Of a stretch of 64,000 nucleotides of DNA, positions 18,132 to 29,083 are shown one piece after another. The notes below the pieces were generated by a model that searched no databases, had not been told where the DNA came from, and saw nothing but the letters and a program-made list of their open reading frames with translations. Positions within the stretch are counted from its first letter, which is position 1, and each line of letters starts with the position of its first letter. The position numbers and the translations under genes are program-made. The stretch is from CBDESN01 sp965242495 (GTDB lineage: Bacteria; Pseudomonadota; Alphaproteobacteria; MPNO01), in assembly GCA_965242495.1 (NCBI GenBank), contig OZ251446.1, forward strand, positions 2,914,001-2,978,000, read 5' to 3'.

Positions 18132-19337
18132 GTGATCGGCCGCCGCGCCGGTCTGGTCGCGGCCGCGCTGCTGGCCACGCTGACCACCCAGGCGGTCCTC
18201 ACCCTCGCCATCCTGGTGGTCCCGATCGTGGCGCCCGCCGCGGCCGCCGACGTGGGCGTCCATCCGCGTCACGTCGGCCTCTACGCATCGTTCACCTTCA
18301 TCGGCGCCATGGCGGCGTCGTTGGTCAGCGGCGGGCTGATCCTGCGGCTGGGGGCGATCCGGGTGTGCCAGATCTGCCTCGCCGTCGGCGCCGCCGGCGT
18401 CGCCGTCGCCGCCGGCTCGACCTGGTGGCTCCTGGCGGCGAGCGCCTTGGCGGTCGGCGTGGCGCTGGGGCCCACCACCCCCGCCAGCTCGCACCTCCTG
18501 GCCCGGCTCACCCCGGCGCAGCTGCGTTCGCTGGTGTTCTCGATCAAGCAGACCTCGGTGCCGCTGGGGGGCGCGATCGCCGGCATCCTGGTCCCCTTCC
18601 TGGTCCTCGAGGCCGGGTGGCGCGGGGCGGCCCTGGCGGTCGCCGGCATCTGCCTGGCTTGGCTGGCGGTCGTCGCCCCGGCGCGGAAGCTGTTCGACGC
18701 CGACCTCTCGCCCGGCGAGCCGGTCTTTCGCGGCGGCGGCGTCGAGCCCCTGCGATTCGTCCTGGCGCATCCGCGCCTCCGCGAACTGGCGCTGGTCTCG
18801 CTGACCTATTCCGGGATGCAGCAATGCCTGAGCGTCTTCCTGGTGACCTTTCTGGTGATCGACCACGCCTACCCGCTGGTGACCGCGGGCCTGGCGCTGT
18901 CGGTGGCGCAGCTGGCGGGCGTCGTCGGCCGCGTCGCCTGGGGCGGTCTCGCCGACTACGCAGGCGACGCCCGCGCCGTCCTCGGCGGCACCGGGCTCGC
19001 CACCGCGGCCGGGGCGGCGCTGCTTTCGGGTCTCACCGGCGATTGGCCGCTGGCCGCGGTCCTGGCGCTGTGCGGCGCGCTGGGCGCTACCGCGATCGGC
19101 TGGAACGGCGTCTATCTGGCCGAGGTCGCCCGGCTGGCGCCGCTCGACCAGGTCGGGCGCGCGACCGGCGGGGCGCTGTCCGTCACCTTCTTCGGCGTCG
19201 TCGCCCTGCCGCCGCTGTTCGGCGCCGTCGCCGCCCTCGCCGGCTCCTACGGAGCCGGGTTCGCCGCCATGGCGGCGCTCACCGGCGGCGCGGCTCTGGC
19301 GCTGCTGCGCCCGGGCCGGCGGTTCGGCGGCGGTTGA
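18132..19337 (+). CDS. MFS transporter
   Basis: A 401-residue major facilitator with about twelve hydrophobic helices, beginning at GTG (MIGRRAGLVAAALL). The loop motif between TM2 and TM3 is reduced (GGLILRLGAIRVCQ), and a second motif, GRVAWGGLADYAGDAR, lies between TM8 and TM9. An NTP/TPASS segment in TM4 (GVALGPTTPASSHLLARLTP) resembles a group of uncharacterised alphaproteobacterial MFS permeases. The substrate is unknown. It follows lrp by 51 bases and might be regulated with it. Confidence 0.82.
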   Translation: MIGRRAGLVAAALLATLTTQAVLTLAILVVPIVAPAAAADVGVHPRHVGLYASFTFIGAMAASLVSGGLILRLGAIRVCQICLAVGAAGVAVAAGSTWWLLAASALAVGVALGPTTPASSHLLARLTPAQLRSLVFSIKQTSVPLGGAIAGILVPFLVLEAGWRGAALAVAGICLAWLAVVAPARKLFDADLSPGEPVFRGGGVEPLRFVLAHPRLRELALVSLTYSGMQQCLSVFLVTFLVIDHAYPLVTAGLALSVAQLAGVVGRVAWGGLADYAGDARAVLGGTGLATAAGAALLSGLTGDWPLAAVLALCGALGATAIGWNGVYLAEVARLAPLDQVGRATGGALSVTFFGVVALPPLFGAVAALAGSYGAGFAAMAALTGGAALALLRPGRRFGGG

Positions 19338-19365
19338 GGCGCGGCGCTGCCTGTAGCGCGCCGAC
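19337..19365. repeat. Partial duplicate of the greA 3' end
   Basis: 29 bases match 19403-19431 with three mismatches. The second copy spans the greA stop codon and last codons (19413-19431). The 65-base offset makes a short tandem-like duplication between the convergent MFS and greA genes. It may act as a bidirectional terminator or be a duplication scar. Confidence 0.5.
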
Positions 19366-19412
19366 GTCTACGCAGATGCTCGTTACGGGCCGGCTCGGGT
19401 TCAGGCGCGGCG

Positions 19413-19886
19413 CTACTTGTAGCGCACCGACACCACCTCGTAGGAGCGCATGCCGTTGGGCGTGCTGACCTCGACGCTCTGGCCCACCGACTTGCCGATC
19501 AGCGCGCGGGCCAGCGGCGAGGTGATCGACAACCGGCCGTCCTTCACGTCGGCCTCGTGCTCGCCGACGATCCGATAGGTGACCTTCGCGTCGGTGTCTT
19601 CGTCGGCGACCCGGACCGTGGCGCCGAAGCGGATGACCTTGCCCTTGAGCTTGCGGACGTCGATGACCTCGGCGCGTCGGATCAGGTCCTCGAGGTCGGC
19701 GACCCGGCCTTCGACGAACGCCTGGCGCTCCCGCGCCGCGTGATACTCGGCGTTCTCCGACAGGTCGCCATGGTCGCGGGCGGCGGCGATGGCGCGGATG
19801 ATCTCGGGCCGGTCGACGGTCTTGAGCCGCCGCAGCTCGGCCTCCAGCTCCTTGAACCCGTCGAGCGTCATCGGGGCCTTGTTCAT
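19413..19886 (-). CDS. greA: Transcription elongation factor GreA
   Basis: A 157-residue factor that rescues backtracked RNA polymerase by stimulating transcript cleavage. The N-terminal coiled coil carries the acidic tip DLSENAEYHAARE, which reaches the polymerase active site. The C-terminal FKBP-like domain includes ITSPLARALIGKSVGQSVEVSTPNG. Normal length. Convergent with the MFS gene, and its 3' end is partly duplicated downstream. Confidence 0.96.
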   Translation of the reverse strand: MNKAPMTLDGFKELEAELRRLKTVDRPEIIRAIAAARDHGDLSENAEYHAARERQAFVEGRVADLEDLIRRAEVIDVRKLKGKVIRFGATVRVADEDTDAKVTYRIVGEHEADVKDGRLSITSPLARALIGKSVGQSVEVSTPNGMRSYEVVSVRYK

Positions 19887-20004
19887 CGCGTCCTCGTCTC
19901 CGCGCCGGCCGGGGCCGGCGGACGCCCCCGCCGGCCCCGGGCCGTTCGACCGCGGATCGGCGGGGGCGCGGCGCCGCCCGTTTCGCGCCCGCTTCCGGAG
20001 CGTC

Positions 20005-21306
20005 CTAGAAGCTGTACTGGACGCCCAGCTGGACGCGCGAGTCCTCGCCGCTCGTGCTCTTCATCGGGTCGACCGCGCCGTCCGTCACCTGCGGGTTGGC
20101 CTCGCGCCAACCGTGCATGAACTCGACGCCGACCGTCACCTGCGGCACCGGGTTCCATTTCACGGTGGCGTGGACCGTCTGCACCGACTCGTTCTCCGCC
20201 GCCCGGGCCGTCGGGGACAAGCCGGCATTGGTGTCGTGCTCCACCCAGCCGAAATAGAGCCCCGTTCGCAGGCTGTCGCTCAGGCTGTGCTTGATGGCCA
20301 CCATTCCGCCAAGGGAGTCCTGAAGCTCCAGCTTGCCGTCGACCATCGCGACGCCCTTGCCGGCGCCTTGGATGTAGTCCGCGACCCCCTTGCTGGCGTT
20401 GAGGATCGCCAGCAGCTGCGTGTCGCCGGACACGTTGACGTGCGCGCCGATATGGTAGCCATGGGCGACCACGCTGTCGTCGCCGTGACGGACCTGCCGC
20501 AGCGCGCCGACGAGGTTGACCGCGCCCCAGCCCGGCCGGTAGCGGAGAGCCGTCAGGAAGGTCGGCAGCCTGTCGAGCGCGTCCGGCGTTCCGTCGTCGC
20601 TCCGAATTTCGCCGCCGGGATTCTCCTCGATCCCCGCCTGGATGGTAACGCCGCCCACAGCCTGGGTGTAGCTGAGCTGCGGCCGGCGCGCGAATTCCAC
20701 GCCTATCGGCCCGTCGAAGTCCACCGTGTCGACGTAGGTATCCTGGTCATGGAAGAGCGACCAGGCTTGGCCGATCAGCACCGGACCCAGCTGGCCGTAG
20801 GCTTGGCGCAGCCGGAGGGTGCCGGGCCAGAAATCGGTCTCGAGCCGGGTGCGCAGACCGCCCCAGTCGGTCGGCGTCCGGCTGTCGAAGCGGAGGCGCG
20901 ACTGTTTGGCGTGCATGCCGAAGGCGCCGCCGACCTTGGCGGCGGGTTGGTCGTCGAGCGGGATACTCGGGGCCCAGAAGGAGCCGCCGCCGTCTCTGCC
21001 GAGATCGTAGATCACGTCGGCCTTGGCGTAGCCGCTGAACGAGATCGAAGTGTCGCTCCCCGGCAGCTTCCAGGAGCCCGGGAAGTCGCCGCCGACCACG
21101 GCCTTCGGCGCCGCCTTCTCCATCTCCATCTTCTTCTTCTGCGCGGCTTCGAGCTCGCCGAGCCGTTTTTGCAGCGCCTGGATCTGCGCCTTGAGTTCTT
21201 CGAGTTCGTGCCCTCCGGCCGCGGCCGGCGCGCTGACCAGCGCGGCGGCTGCGACTGCGGCGCCCGCGCCGATCAGCGCGGCCCTGATGCGAGCGTTTCC
21301 GATCAT
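20005..21306 (-). CDS. DcaP-like outer-membrane porin
   Basis: A 433-residue secreted beta-barrel protein. A signal peptide (MIGNARIRAALIGAG to SAPAAAGG) is followed by a coiled-coil stalk (residues 32-60, LEELKAQIQALQKRLGELEAAQ), as in DcaP porins, which trimerise through such a helix. The barrel starts SISFSGYAKADVIYD and ends with QLGVQYSF, the terminal Phe needed for BAM recognition. The ATG at 21306 has GGAG ten bases upstream and was preferred to 21357. DcaP porins often pass dicarboxylates or aromatic acids; the substrate here is not visible. Confidence 0.85.
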   Translation of the reverse strand: MIGNARIRAALIGAGAAVAAAALVSAPAAAGGHELEELKAQIQALQKRLGELEAAQKKKMEMEKAAPKAVVGGDFPGSWKLPGSDTSISFSGYAKADVIYDLGRDGGGSFWAPSIPLDDQPAAKVGGAFGMHAKQSRLRFDSRTPTDWGGLRTRLETDFWPGTLRLRQAYGQLGPVLIGQAWSLFHDQDTYVDTVDFDGPIGVEFARRPQLSYTQAVGGVTIQAGIEENPGGEIRSDDGTPDALDRLPTFLTALRYRPGWGAVNLVGALRQVRHGDDSVVAHGYHIGAHVNVSGDTQLLAILNASKGVADYIQGAGKGVAMVDGKLELQDSLGGMVAIKHSLSDSLRTGLYFGWVEHDTNAGLSPTARAAENESVQTVHATVKWNPVPQVTVGVEFMHGWREANPQVTDGAVDPMKSTSGEDSRVQLGVQYSF

Positions 21307-21737
21307 GCTACCGAAACTCCCCGATTGACGATCGACGGCCCCCTGCCGGAACCGCATATCGAGTCAAGCCTAGCATGGCTGCGCGGCGCTGTCCAGCGCC
21401 TCCGCGTGGGCGTCGGTTCAGCCGACCAAGCGCGCGGAGCCTGTCCCCGCGAAAGCGGGGGAATGACGAGGGGGGGGGATCCCGGGACACTGGCCCCGGG
21501 AAGGCCATAGGCGGCTCCCCGCGTAACGTGACGGGGCGGGCCGGAAACCTGCATGGGGGTCCTCCTGCGAGCCGTCCGTTCCGAACCAACGGCTCCGGAG
21601 GCCCCCAACCCTCCTTCAACCGCCCCGTCTCACATGTGTCCGAACCAGGACGGCGCCGTTGAACTCCTCGCTCGACCGTGGCGGGCCGGGACGATATGGG
21701 ATACCTTCCGCCGCCCGCGGAGAAGGGTGCATTCTCG
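21307..21737. other. Intergenic region between porin and yqeY
   Basis: 431 bases with no credible gene. Around 21424-21475 lies a degenerate copy of the dispersed palindromic repeat (GGAGCCTGTCCCCGCGAAAGCGGGGGAATGACGAGG). The rest must hold the divergent promoters of the porin and the yqeY-dnaG-rpoD genes; no confident -35/-10 pair was read. Confidence 0.6.
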
Positions 21738-22199
21738 ATGCTCAGGGAACGTCTCGACCGGAGCCTCAAGGCGTCGCTCCGGCAGAAGAACCAGCGCGCG
21801 GTGTCGACGGTCCGGTTGATCCTGGCCGCCATTCGCGACCGCGACATCGCCGAGCGCGGCAAAGGCAACCCCGACGGCATCGACGATCGCGAGATATTGC
21901 GGGTCCTGCAAACCATGATCCGCCAACGCCAGGAGGCCATCGCCCTCTACGAGCAGGGAGGGCGGCCCGAACTCGCCCGGCAGGAGGCCGACGAGATCTC
22001 GATCGTCCAGGACTTCCTGCCGGCGCAGTTGAGCGACGACGAGATCGACCGGGCGATCCGCGCGGTGGTGTCCGAGATCGGCGCCGGCGGCATCAAGGAC
22101 ATGGGCCGCGCCATGGGCGTGCTGCGCGAGCGCTACGCCGGGCGGATGGACTTCGCCAAGGCGAGCGCCATCCTGAAACGGCAGTTGACCGCGGCCTGA
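21738..22199 (+). CDS. GatB/YqeY domain protein
   Basis: A 153-residue YqeY-type protein, a helical bundle related to the tail domain of GatB and usually of unknown function. Family features are MLRERLDRSLKASLRQKNQRAVSTVRLILAAIRDRDI and VSEIGAGGIKDMGRAMGVLRERYAGRMDFAKAS. The ATG at 21738 was chosen over 21678 because the family begins at this MLRERL position. It precedes dnaG by 38 bases, the standard macromolecular synthesis operon neighbour. Confidence 0.9.
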   Translation: MLRERLDRSLKASLRQKNQRAVSTVRLILAAIRDRDIAERGKGNPDGIDDREILRVLQTMIRQRQEAIALYEQGGRPELARQEADEISIVQDFLPAQLSDDEIDRAIRAVVSEIGAGGIKDMGRAMGVLRERYAGRMDFAKASAILKRQLTAA

Positions 22200-22237
22200 C
22201 GACCGGGCCGGCGCGCGCGGCGGACGGCGGGGCATCG

Positions 22238-24055
22238 ATGGCGTTCCCTCCGCAATTCCTCGACGATCTCCGCGCCCGCGTTCCGCTGGCCGAGCTGATC
22301 GGCCGGCGGGTGCGGCTGGTCCGCAAAGGCCGCGAGCATGTCGGCCTGTGCCCCTTCCACAGCGAGAAGACCCCTTCCTTCACGGTCAGCGAGGACAAGG
22401 GCTTCTTCCACTGTTTCGGCTGCGGCGCGCATGGCGACGCGATCGGCTTCGTCATGCGGGGCGACGGCCTTTCCTTCCCCGAGGCGGTGGAGCGGCTGGC
22501 CCTCGACGCCGGCATCGACATGCCCCGCCCGACGCCCGAGGAGCGCGCGACGGCGAAGCGCGCCGCCAGCCATCACGAGCTGCTGGAGAAGGCCTGCGCC
22601 TTCTACCAGGCGCAGCTCGACACCGCGGCCGGGCGCCCCGCGGCCGACTATCTGCGCCGCCGCGGCCTGACCGATCGCACGATCGCGCGGTTCCGCATCG
22701 GCTATGCGCCGGCTTCCCGCGATGCGCTGCGCTCGGCCCTGGCCGGCGCGCAGGCCCCGGAGGCGCTGCTGGTCGAGGCGGGGCTCCTCGTCCGGCCCGA
22801 GGGCGGCGGCGCGCCCTATGACCGGTTCCGCCGCCGGGTGATGTTTCCCATCGCCGACCGGCGCGGCCGGGTGATCGCCTTCGGCGGCCGCCTGCTGGGC
22901 GACGGGCGGCCCAAATACCTCAATTCGCCGGACACGCCGCTGTTCGACAAGGGGCGGGTGCTGTACGGGCTGGCGACCGCAAGGCGGCCGGCGCATGAGC
23001 GCGGGCGGGTGATCGTGACCGAGGGGTATATGGACGTGATCGCCCTGGCCCAGGCCGACTTTCCCGAGGCGGTGGCGCCGCTGGGGACCGCCCTGACCGA
23101 GAGCCAGCTCCACGAACTGTGGCGGCTGGCGGCGGAGCCGCTGCTCTGCTTCGACGGCGACGAGGCCGGCCGGCGCGCCGCGGCCCGCGCCGCCGAACGG
23201 GCGCTGCCGCTGCTCCAGCCCGGACGGTCGCTCCGCTTCGTCGTCCTGCCGGCCGGCGAGGACCCCGACGGCCTGATCGCCTCCGGCGGCCCGGCGGCCA
23301 TGGCCGCGCGGCTCCAGGCGGCGCAGCCGCTCGACGAGCTGATCTGGGAGATCGAGACCGCGAGCCGCGCCCTGGATACGCCCGAGCGCATCGCCGATCT
23401 CGAACGCCGGCTCGAGGCGCGGGCCGCGCGCATCGCCGACCGCAAGGTCCAGTTCCGCTATCGCGAGCGCTTCCGCCGGCGGTTGCGCGAAACCGTCTGG
23501 CCGTCCGCCGCCCGCGGCCGGCCGGGTCCGGCCGTCGGGTCCGGCGCGCGCGGCGGCACCGCGATCCTGCGCAAGCGCGGCGAGCAGGCGCTGATCGCGA
23601 CGCTGGTCAACCATCCGCCGCTGTTGCACGACGTCGTCGAGCGGCTGGCCGGGATCGAGCTCGCCGAGTCCGACCTTGACAAGCTTCGCGAAGGGCTTCT
23701 ATTGCTTTCCGCCGACGGTTCGGATCTTGACTCCGGCGGGATCGAACGCCAATTGAGGGAGCGGGGTTTCTCCGACGCGCTGGACGGGCTCCTGGGGGCG
23801 GAACTCTACGTTCATGCGGGATTCGCGCGGCCCGGCGCGCCGCTCGACGTGGCGCGGGCGGGCCTCGAGCAGGTCGTGCGGCAGCTGACCGCGCCGTCCA
23901 GGCGGGCGGAGATCGAAACCGCCCGGCAGGTTTTCGTGGAGGATCCGACCGGGGAAAACTGGGCGCGGTTCGAGAGCTTGAAGACGCAGGATCAGGTCGA
24001 TCTCCGGGATCGCGACGCGCTGGGCGGCGACGCCGGCGCGGACGCCCTCGGGTGA
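22238..24055 (+). CDS. dnaG: DNA primase DnaG
   Basis: A 605-residue primase that makes RNA primers at the replication fork. The N-terminal CHC2 zinc finger is CPFH...CFGCGAHGD. The catalytic core begins at YDRFRRRVMFPIADRRGRVIAFGGR and includes the Toprim acidic motifs VTEGYMDVIAL and CFDGDEAGRRAA. The C-terminal part should bind DnaB helicase. The start MAFPPQFLDDLRARV is typical for alphaproteobacteria; the long upstream frame from 21659 is a shadow of yqeY. rpoD follows after 21 bases. Confidence 0.97.
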   Translation: MAFPPQFLDDLRARVPLAELIGRRVRLVRKGREHVGLCPFHSEKTPSFTVSEDKGFFHCFGCGAHGDAIGFVMRGDGLSFPEAVERLALDAGIDMPRPTPEERATAKRAASHHELLEKACAFYQAQLDTAAGRPAADYLRRRGLTDRTIARFRIGYAPASRDALRSALAGAQAPEALLVEAGLLVRPEGGGAPYDRFRRRVMFPIADRRGRVIAFGGRLLGDGRPKYLNSPDTPLFDKGRVLYGLATARRPAHERGRVIVTEGYMDVIALAQADFPEAVAPLGTALTESQLHELWRLAAEPLLCFDGDEAGRRAAARAAERALPLLQPGRSLRFVVLPAGEDPDGLIASGGPAAMAARLQAAQPLDELIWEIETASRALDTPERIADLERRLEARAARIADRKVQFRYRERFRRRLRETVWPSAARGRPGPAVGSGARGGTAILRKRGEQALIATLVNHPPLLHDVVERLAGIELAESDLDKLREGLLLLSADGSDLDSGGIERQLRERGFSDALDGLLGAELYVHAGFARPGAPLDVARAGLEQVVRQLTAPSRRAEIETARQVFVEDPTGENWARFESLKTQDQVDLRDRDALGGDAGADALG

Positions 24056-24076
24056 GACCCGGGTGAGGGGAGCCAC

Positions 24077-26041
<1,965 letters not shown>

Positions 26042-26137
26042 CCTCCGCCCGGGCGGGCCGGCGCCGCCACGGGCCGGCGAAGACGCCGCCGCGCCGCATC
26101 GGCTCCTCGCGGGCGCCGCCTCGACGGTCCGCGGCGG

Positions 26138-27004
26138 CTACGCCTTGCCTTTCCAGGGAATCAGACGCGCTTCGAGTCGGCGCATGACCATCTCGATCGC
26201 GTAGCCGATCAGCCCGATGATGACGATGCCGATCACCACGGTATCGGTCTGGAGGAAGTTCTTGGCGATCATGATCATGGAGCCCACGCCCTTGTCGGCG
26301 GCGACCAGCTCGGCCGCGACGACGGTGCCCCAGCAGACTCCCATCGAGGTGCGCAGCCCGGTGAATATCTCCGGCAGCGCGTTCGGCAGGATGACGTAGC
26401 GCAGCAGCTGGAGCTTCGTCGCGCCCAGCGAATAGGCCGCATGCACCTTCGAGACGTTCACCCCCGAGGCGCCGGCGCGCGCGGCGATCGTCATGATGAA
26501 CATCGACGCCAGGAACAGCAGGAAGATTTTCGCGAATTCGTCGATGCCGAACCACAGGATGATGAGCGGGATCAGCGCCAGCGGCGGGATCGGGCGCAGG
26601 AACTCGACCACTGGATCGAACAGGCCGCGCGCCACCGAAGACAGCCCCATCGCGAAGCCGAGCGGGATGCCGAGCAGCGCGCCGTAGAAGACGCCCGACA
26701 GCACGCGGTAGATGCTGATCGCGACGTGCTCCCAGAGCTCGACGTTGCGGAAGCCCTCCGTCCACAGCCGGCCCGCCCGGGAGAAGACCGCGTCCAGGGA
26801 AGGCCAGTAGATCGGCTTGACCCAGCCGAAGCTCGTCGCCGCCCACCACAGCAGCAGCAGCAGCGCCATCGCCCCGATGCCCCAGGCGCGGCCCGAATTG
26901 ACCGCCGTGGAGTCGCCGAACTTCACCGTCTTCTGGCGCGTGAAGCCGTTGTCGGCCAACCCCAGCCAGATCGCGAGCTTCGATCCGCCGCCGTCGCCCG
27001 TCAT
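26138..27004 (-). CDS. Taurine/sulfonate-type ABC transporter permease
   Basis: A 288-residue inner-membrane permease of the SsuC/TauC type with about six helices. The EAA loop that docks the ATPase reads AAYSLGATKLQLLRYVILPNALPEIFTGLR. The ATG at 27004 (MTGDGGGSKLAIWLG) lies 17 bases after the ATP-binding gene stop; the frame runs on to 27559 but overlaps that gene. It works with the following two genes as importer components. Family assignment is firm; the substrate is inferred from TauA similarity and a nearby TauD. Confidence 0.88.
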   Translation of the reverse strand: MTGDGGGSKLAIWLGLADNGFTRQKTVKFGDSTAVNSGRAWGIGAMALLLLLWWAATSFGWVKPIYWPSLDAVFSRAGRLWTEGFRNVELWEHVAISIYRVLSGVFYGALLGIPLGFAMGLSSVARGLFDPVVEFLRPIPPLALIPLIILWFGIDEFAKIFLLFLASMFIMTIAARAGASGVNVSKVHAAYSLGATKLQLLRYVILPNALPEIFTGLRTSMGVCWGTVVAAELVAADKGVGSMIMIAKNFLQTDTVVIGIVIIGLIGYAIEMVMRRLEARLIPWKGKA

Positions 27005-27021
27005 CGCCTCGCCCCTCCCGT

Positions 27022-27864
27022 TCACGCAGCCCGGTCCGCGCGCCCCATGATCTCCTCCTCCATCTCCCAGATCATCGACAGGACCTCCTCGCGATAGCGG
27101 GTGAAATCGGGCTCCGCCTTGATGTCGCGCGGATTCTCCTCCAGGCCGCGGTCGGCGAAGGGCAGCCGGTACTCCTTCTCGATCCGACCCGGGCGCGGGG
27201 CCATGACGATCAGGCGTTCGCCCAGGAACAACGCCTCCTCGACGGAATGGGTGATCAGGACGATGGTCTTCCCGGTCTCCTTCCACAGCCGGAGCACCAG
27301 CCCCTGCATCTTCTCGCGGGTCAGCGCGTCCAGCGCGCCCAGCGGCTCGTCCATCAGAATCACGTCCGGGTCGTTCGCCAGGCAGCGCGCCAGGGCTACG
27401 CGCTGCTGCATACCGCCGGACAGCTGATAGACCGGCCGGGTCGCGAACTCCCGCAGGCCGACGGTGTCCAGCAGGCGATCGACCATCCGCGCGGTCTCCG
27501 CGCGCGGTTTCCTCGCCATGTCGGGGCCGAAAGAGACGTTCCGTTCGACGGTCATCCACTCGAACAGCGCGCCCTTCTGAAACACCATGCCGCGGTCCGC
27601 CCCGGGACCGGTGACGCGGCCATCGCCCGGCGAGCCGCCGGAACCGGCGGCCGATCCGTCCTCCAACCGGACCTCGCCCTTCGTCGGGGCCAGGAAGCCG
27701 GCGACGATGTTGAGCAGCGTCGTCTTGCCGCAGCCCGACGGGCCGAGAACGGCGGCCATTTCGCCCGGCCGCAGGTCGAGCGAGACGTTCTCCAGCGCGC
27801 GCACCGGTTCGTCGCCGGGGACGGCGAAGGTCATGGAGACGTCGTCCACCACCAGCCGTTTCAT
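27022..27864 (-). CDS. Taurine/sulfonate-type ABC transporter ATP-binding protein
   Basis: A 280-residue nitrate/sulfonate-class ATPase. Walker A is GPSGCGKTTLL, the signature is LSGGMQQRVALARCL, Walker B is VILMDEPLGALDALT, and the switch His is in VLITHSVEEALFLG. An insertion of about 20 Gly/Ser/Arg residues (SAAGSGGSPGDGRVTG) lies before the Q-loop (MVFQKGALFEWMTV). It is between the binding-protein gene (40 bases upstream) and the permease. Confidence 0.92.
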   Translation of the reverse strand: MKRLVVDDVSMTFAVPGDEPVRALENVSLDLRPGEMAAVLGPSGCGKTTLLNIVAGFLAPTKGEVRLEDGSAAGSGGSPGDGRVTGPGADRGMVFQKGALFEWMTVERNVSFGPDMARKPRAETARMVDRLLDTVGLREFATRPVYQLSGGMQQRVALARCLANDPDVILMDEPLGALDALTREKMQGLVLRLWKETGKTIVLITHSVEEALFLGERLIVMAPRPGRIEKEYRLPFADRGLEENPRDIKAEPDFTRYREEVLSMIWEMEEEIMGRADRAA

Positions 27865-27904
27865 CGGCGTCGCCCGGCCGTTCGCCCGCCCGCTCGCCCG
27901 CCCG

Positions 27905-28900
27905 CTACTTCACGAACCGGTCGGTGATCGCCGCGTCGTAGCTGTCGAGCGCCTTGTCCATCTGCTTCTGCTCCACGAAGAAGTCGGCGACGTCCTTGAC
28001 GAATTTCTGCACCGCCCCGCCCAGCCAGGCCGGCGAGGCCTGCTCCGCCTTCGACGGGAAGACCGTCTTCGCGATCAGCCGTTCGGCCGAGGGCAGGTCC
28101 AGGCCGGCGGCCCTGGCGATCGTCGGCATGACCGCCTTCCTGTCCGCCGCGTAGGCGAGGTTCGCCTTCTCGGTCACGTCGATGAAGATCCGGACCAGAT
28201 CCGGATGGTCGGCCAGGAAGTCGCCGGTCACCGAAATCACGTCGAAGACGCGGATGCCGATGGCCTCCTGCTCGGCCGCGGTCATCAGCGGGTCGCCCAG
28301 TTCCAGCATACGCAGCAGCGGGCCGGCGAAGGCGCAGCCCATCGCGATGTCGCCGCGGGCGAAGGCGACCGCGGCGTCGGCGGGGTTCATCTGCACCAGC
28401 TCGACCTTGGCGGCGTCGACGCCCAGATGATCGAGCATCCGCAGCAGCTTGTAATGGGTGACGTTGCCGATGGGGGTCCCGACCTTCTTGCCTTCGAGCC
28501 GTTTCGCGCTGGCCTTGGTGACGCCCGACTCCCTGTTGACCACGCAGTTGTCCGACTCGGCGTAGGACGCGGCGATGCCGACCGCCTTCAGATCCAGCCC
28601 CTGGGATACGGCGACGATGAAGGGGACGATCCCCTGGCTGAAGGCGATCTGCACCTTGCCGGACGCCATCGCCTGCGACATCTCGTTGCCGTTGCCGAAC
28701 GCGCGCCAGTTGACCTTCAGCCCCATCGCCTTGTCGAAGCTCTTGTCGAGCTGCGCCGTCTGGTTGGGAGTCGGCCACTCCAGGAAATAGGCGACGGTGA
28801 TTTCGTCGGGCTTGTCCGCGGCCCGCGCCCAGCCCGCGGCTACGCAGACCGACAGCAGCGCGACGGAGGCTCCGTTGGCGATCCGGGCGAAGAGGCGCAT
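27905..28900 (-). CDS. Taurine-type ABC transporter substrate-binding protein
   Basis: A 331-residue periplasmic protein with a Sec signal peptide (MRLFARIANGASVALLSVCVAAGWARA). The mature start ADKPDEITVAYFLEWPTPNQTAQLD and the FSQGIVPFIVAVSQGLDLKAVGIA segment are TauA-like, and the fold is that of NMT1/SsuA proteins. The ATG at 28900 has AAGGAG upstream; an extension to 28954 is unlikely. It is the first gene of the importer operon and divergent from the metallo-hydrolase. Taurine is the best guess for the ligand, not shown. Confidence 0.85.
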   Translation of the reverse strand: MRLFARIANGASVALLSVCVAAGWARAADKPDEITVAYFLEWPTPNQTAQLDKSFDKAMGLKVNWRAFGNGNEMSQAMASGKVQIAFSQGIVPFIVAVSQGLDLKAVGIAASYAESDNCVVNRESGVTKASAKRLEGKKVGTPIGNVTHYKLLRMLDHLGVDAAKVELVQMNPADAAVAFARGDIAMGCAFAGPLLRMLELGDPLMTAAEQEAIGIRVFDVISVTGDFLADHPDLVRIFIDVTEKANLAYAADRKAVMPTIARAAGLDLPSAERLIAKTVFPSKAEQASPAWLGGAVQKFVKDVADFFVEQKQMDKALDSYDAAITDRFVK

Positions 28901-29083
28901 GCCAAGTCTCCTTACCTCAATTCCGCAAACGCCGCCGTTCGCGGCCGTCTCCACCGCACGCCATCATAATCCTGGGCGCCGGCGTCGGCAATTCGTCCGG
29001 CGCCGCTTGCGCGGGAGACCGGCGCGCGATACGTATGGCCCGCGCGGCCGGAAGGTCGGCCGTCAATCGACAGGAGCGGACCC

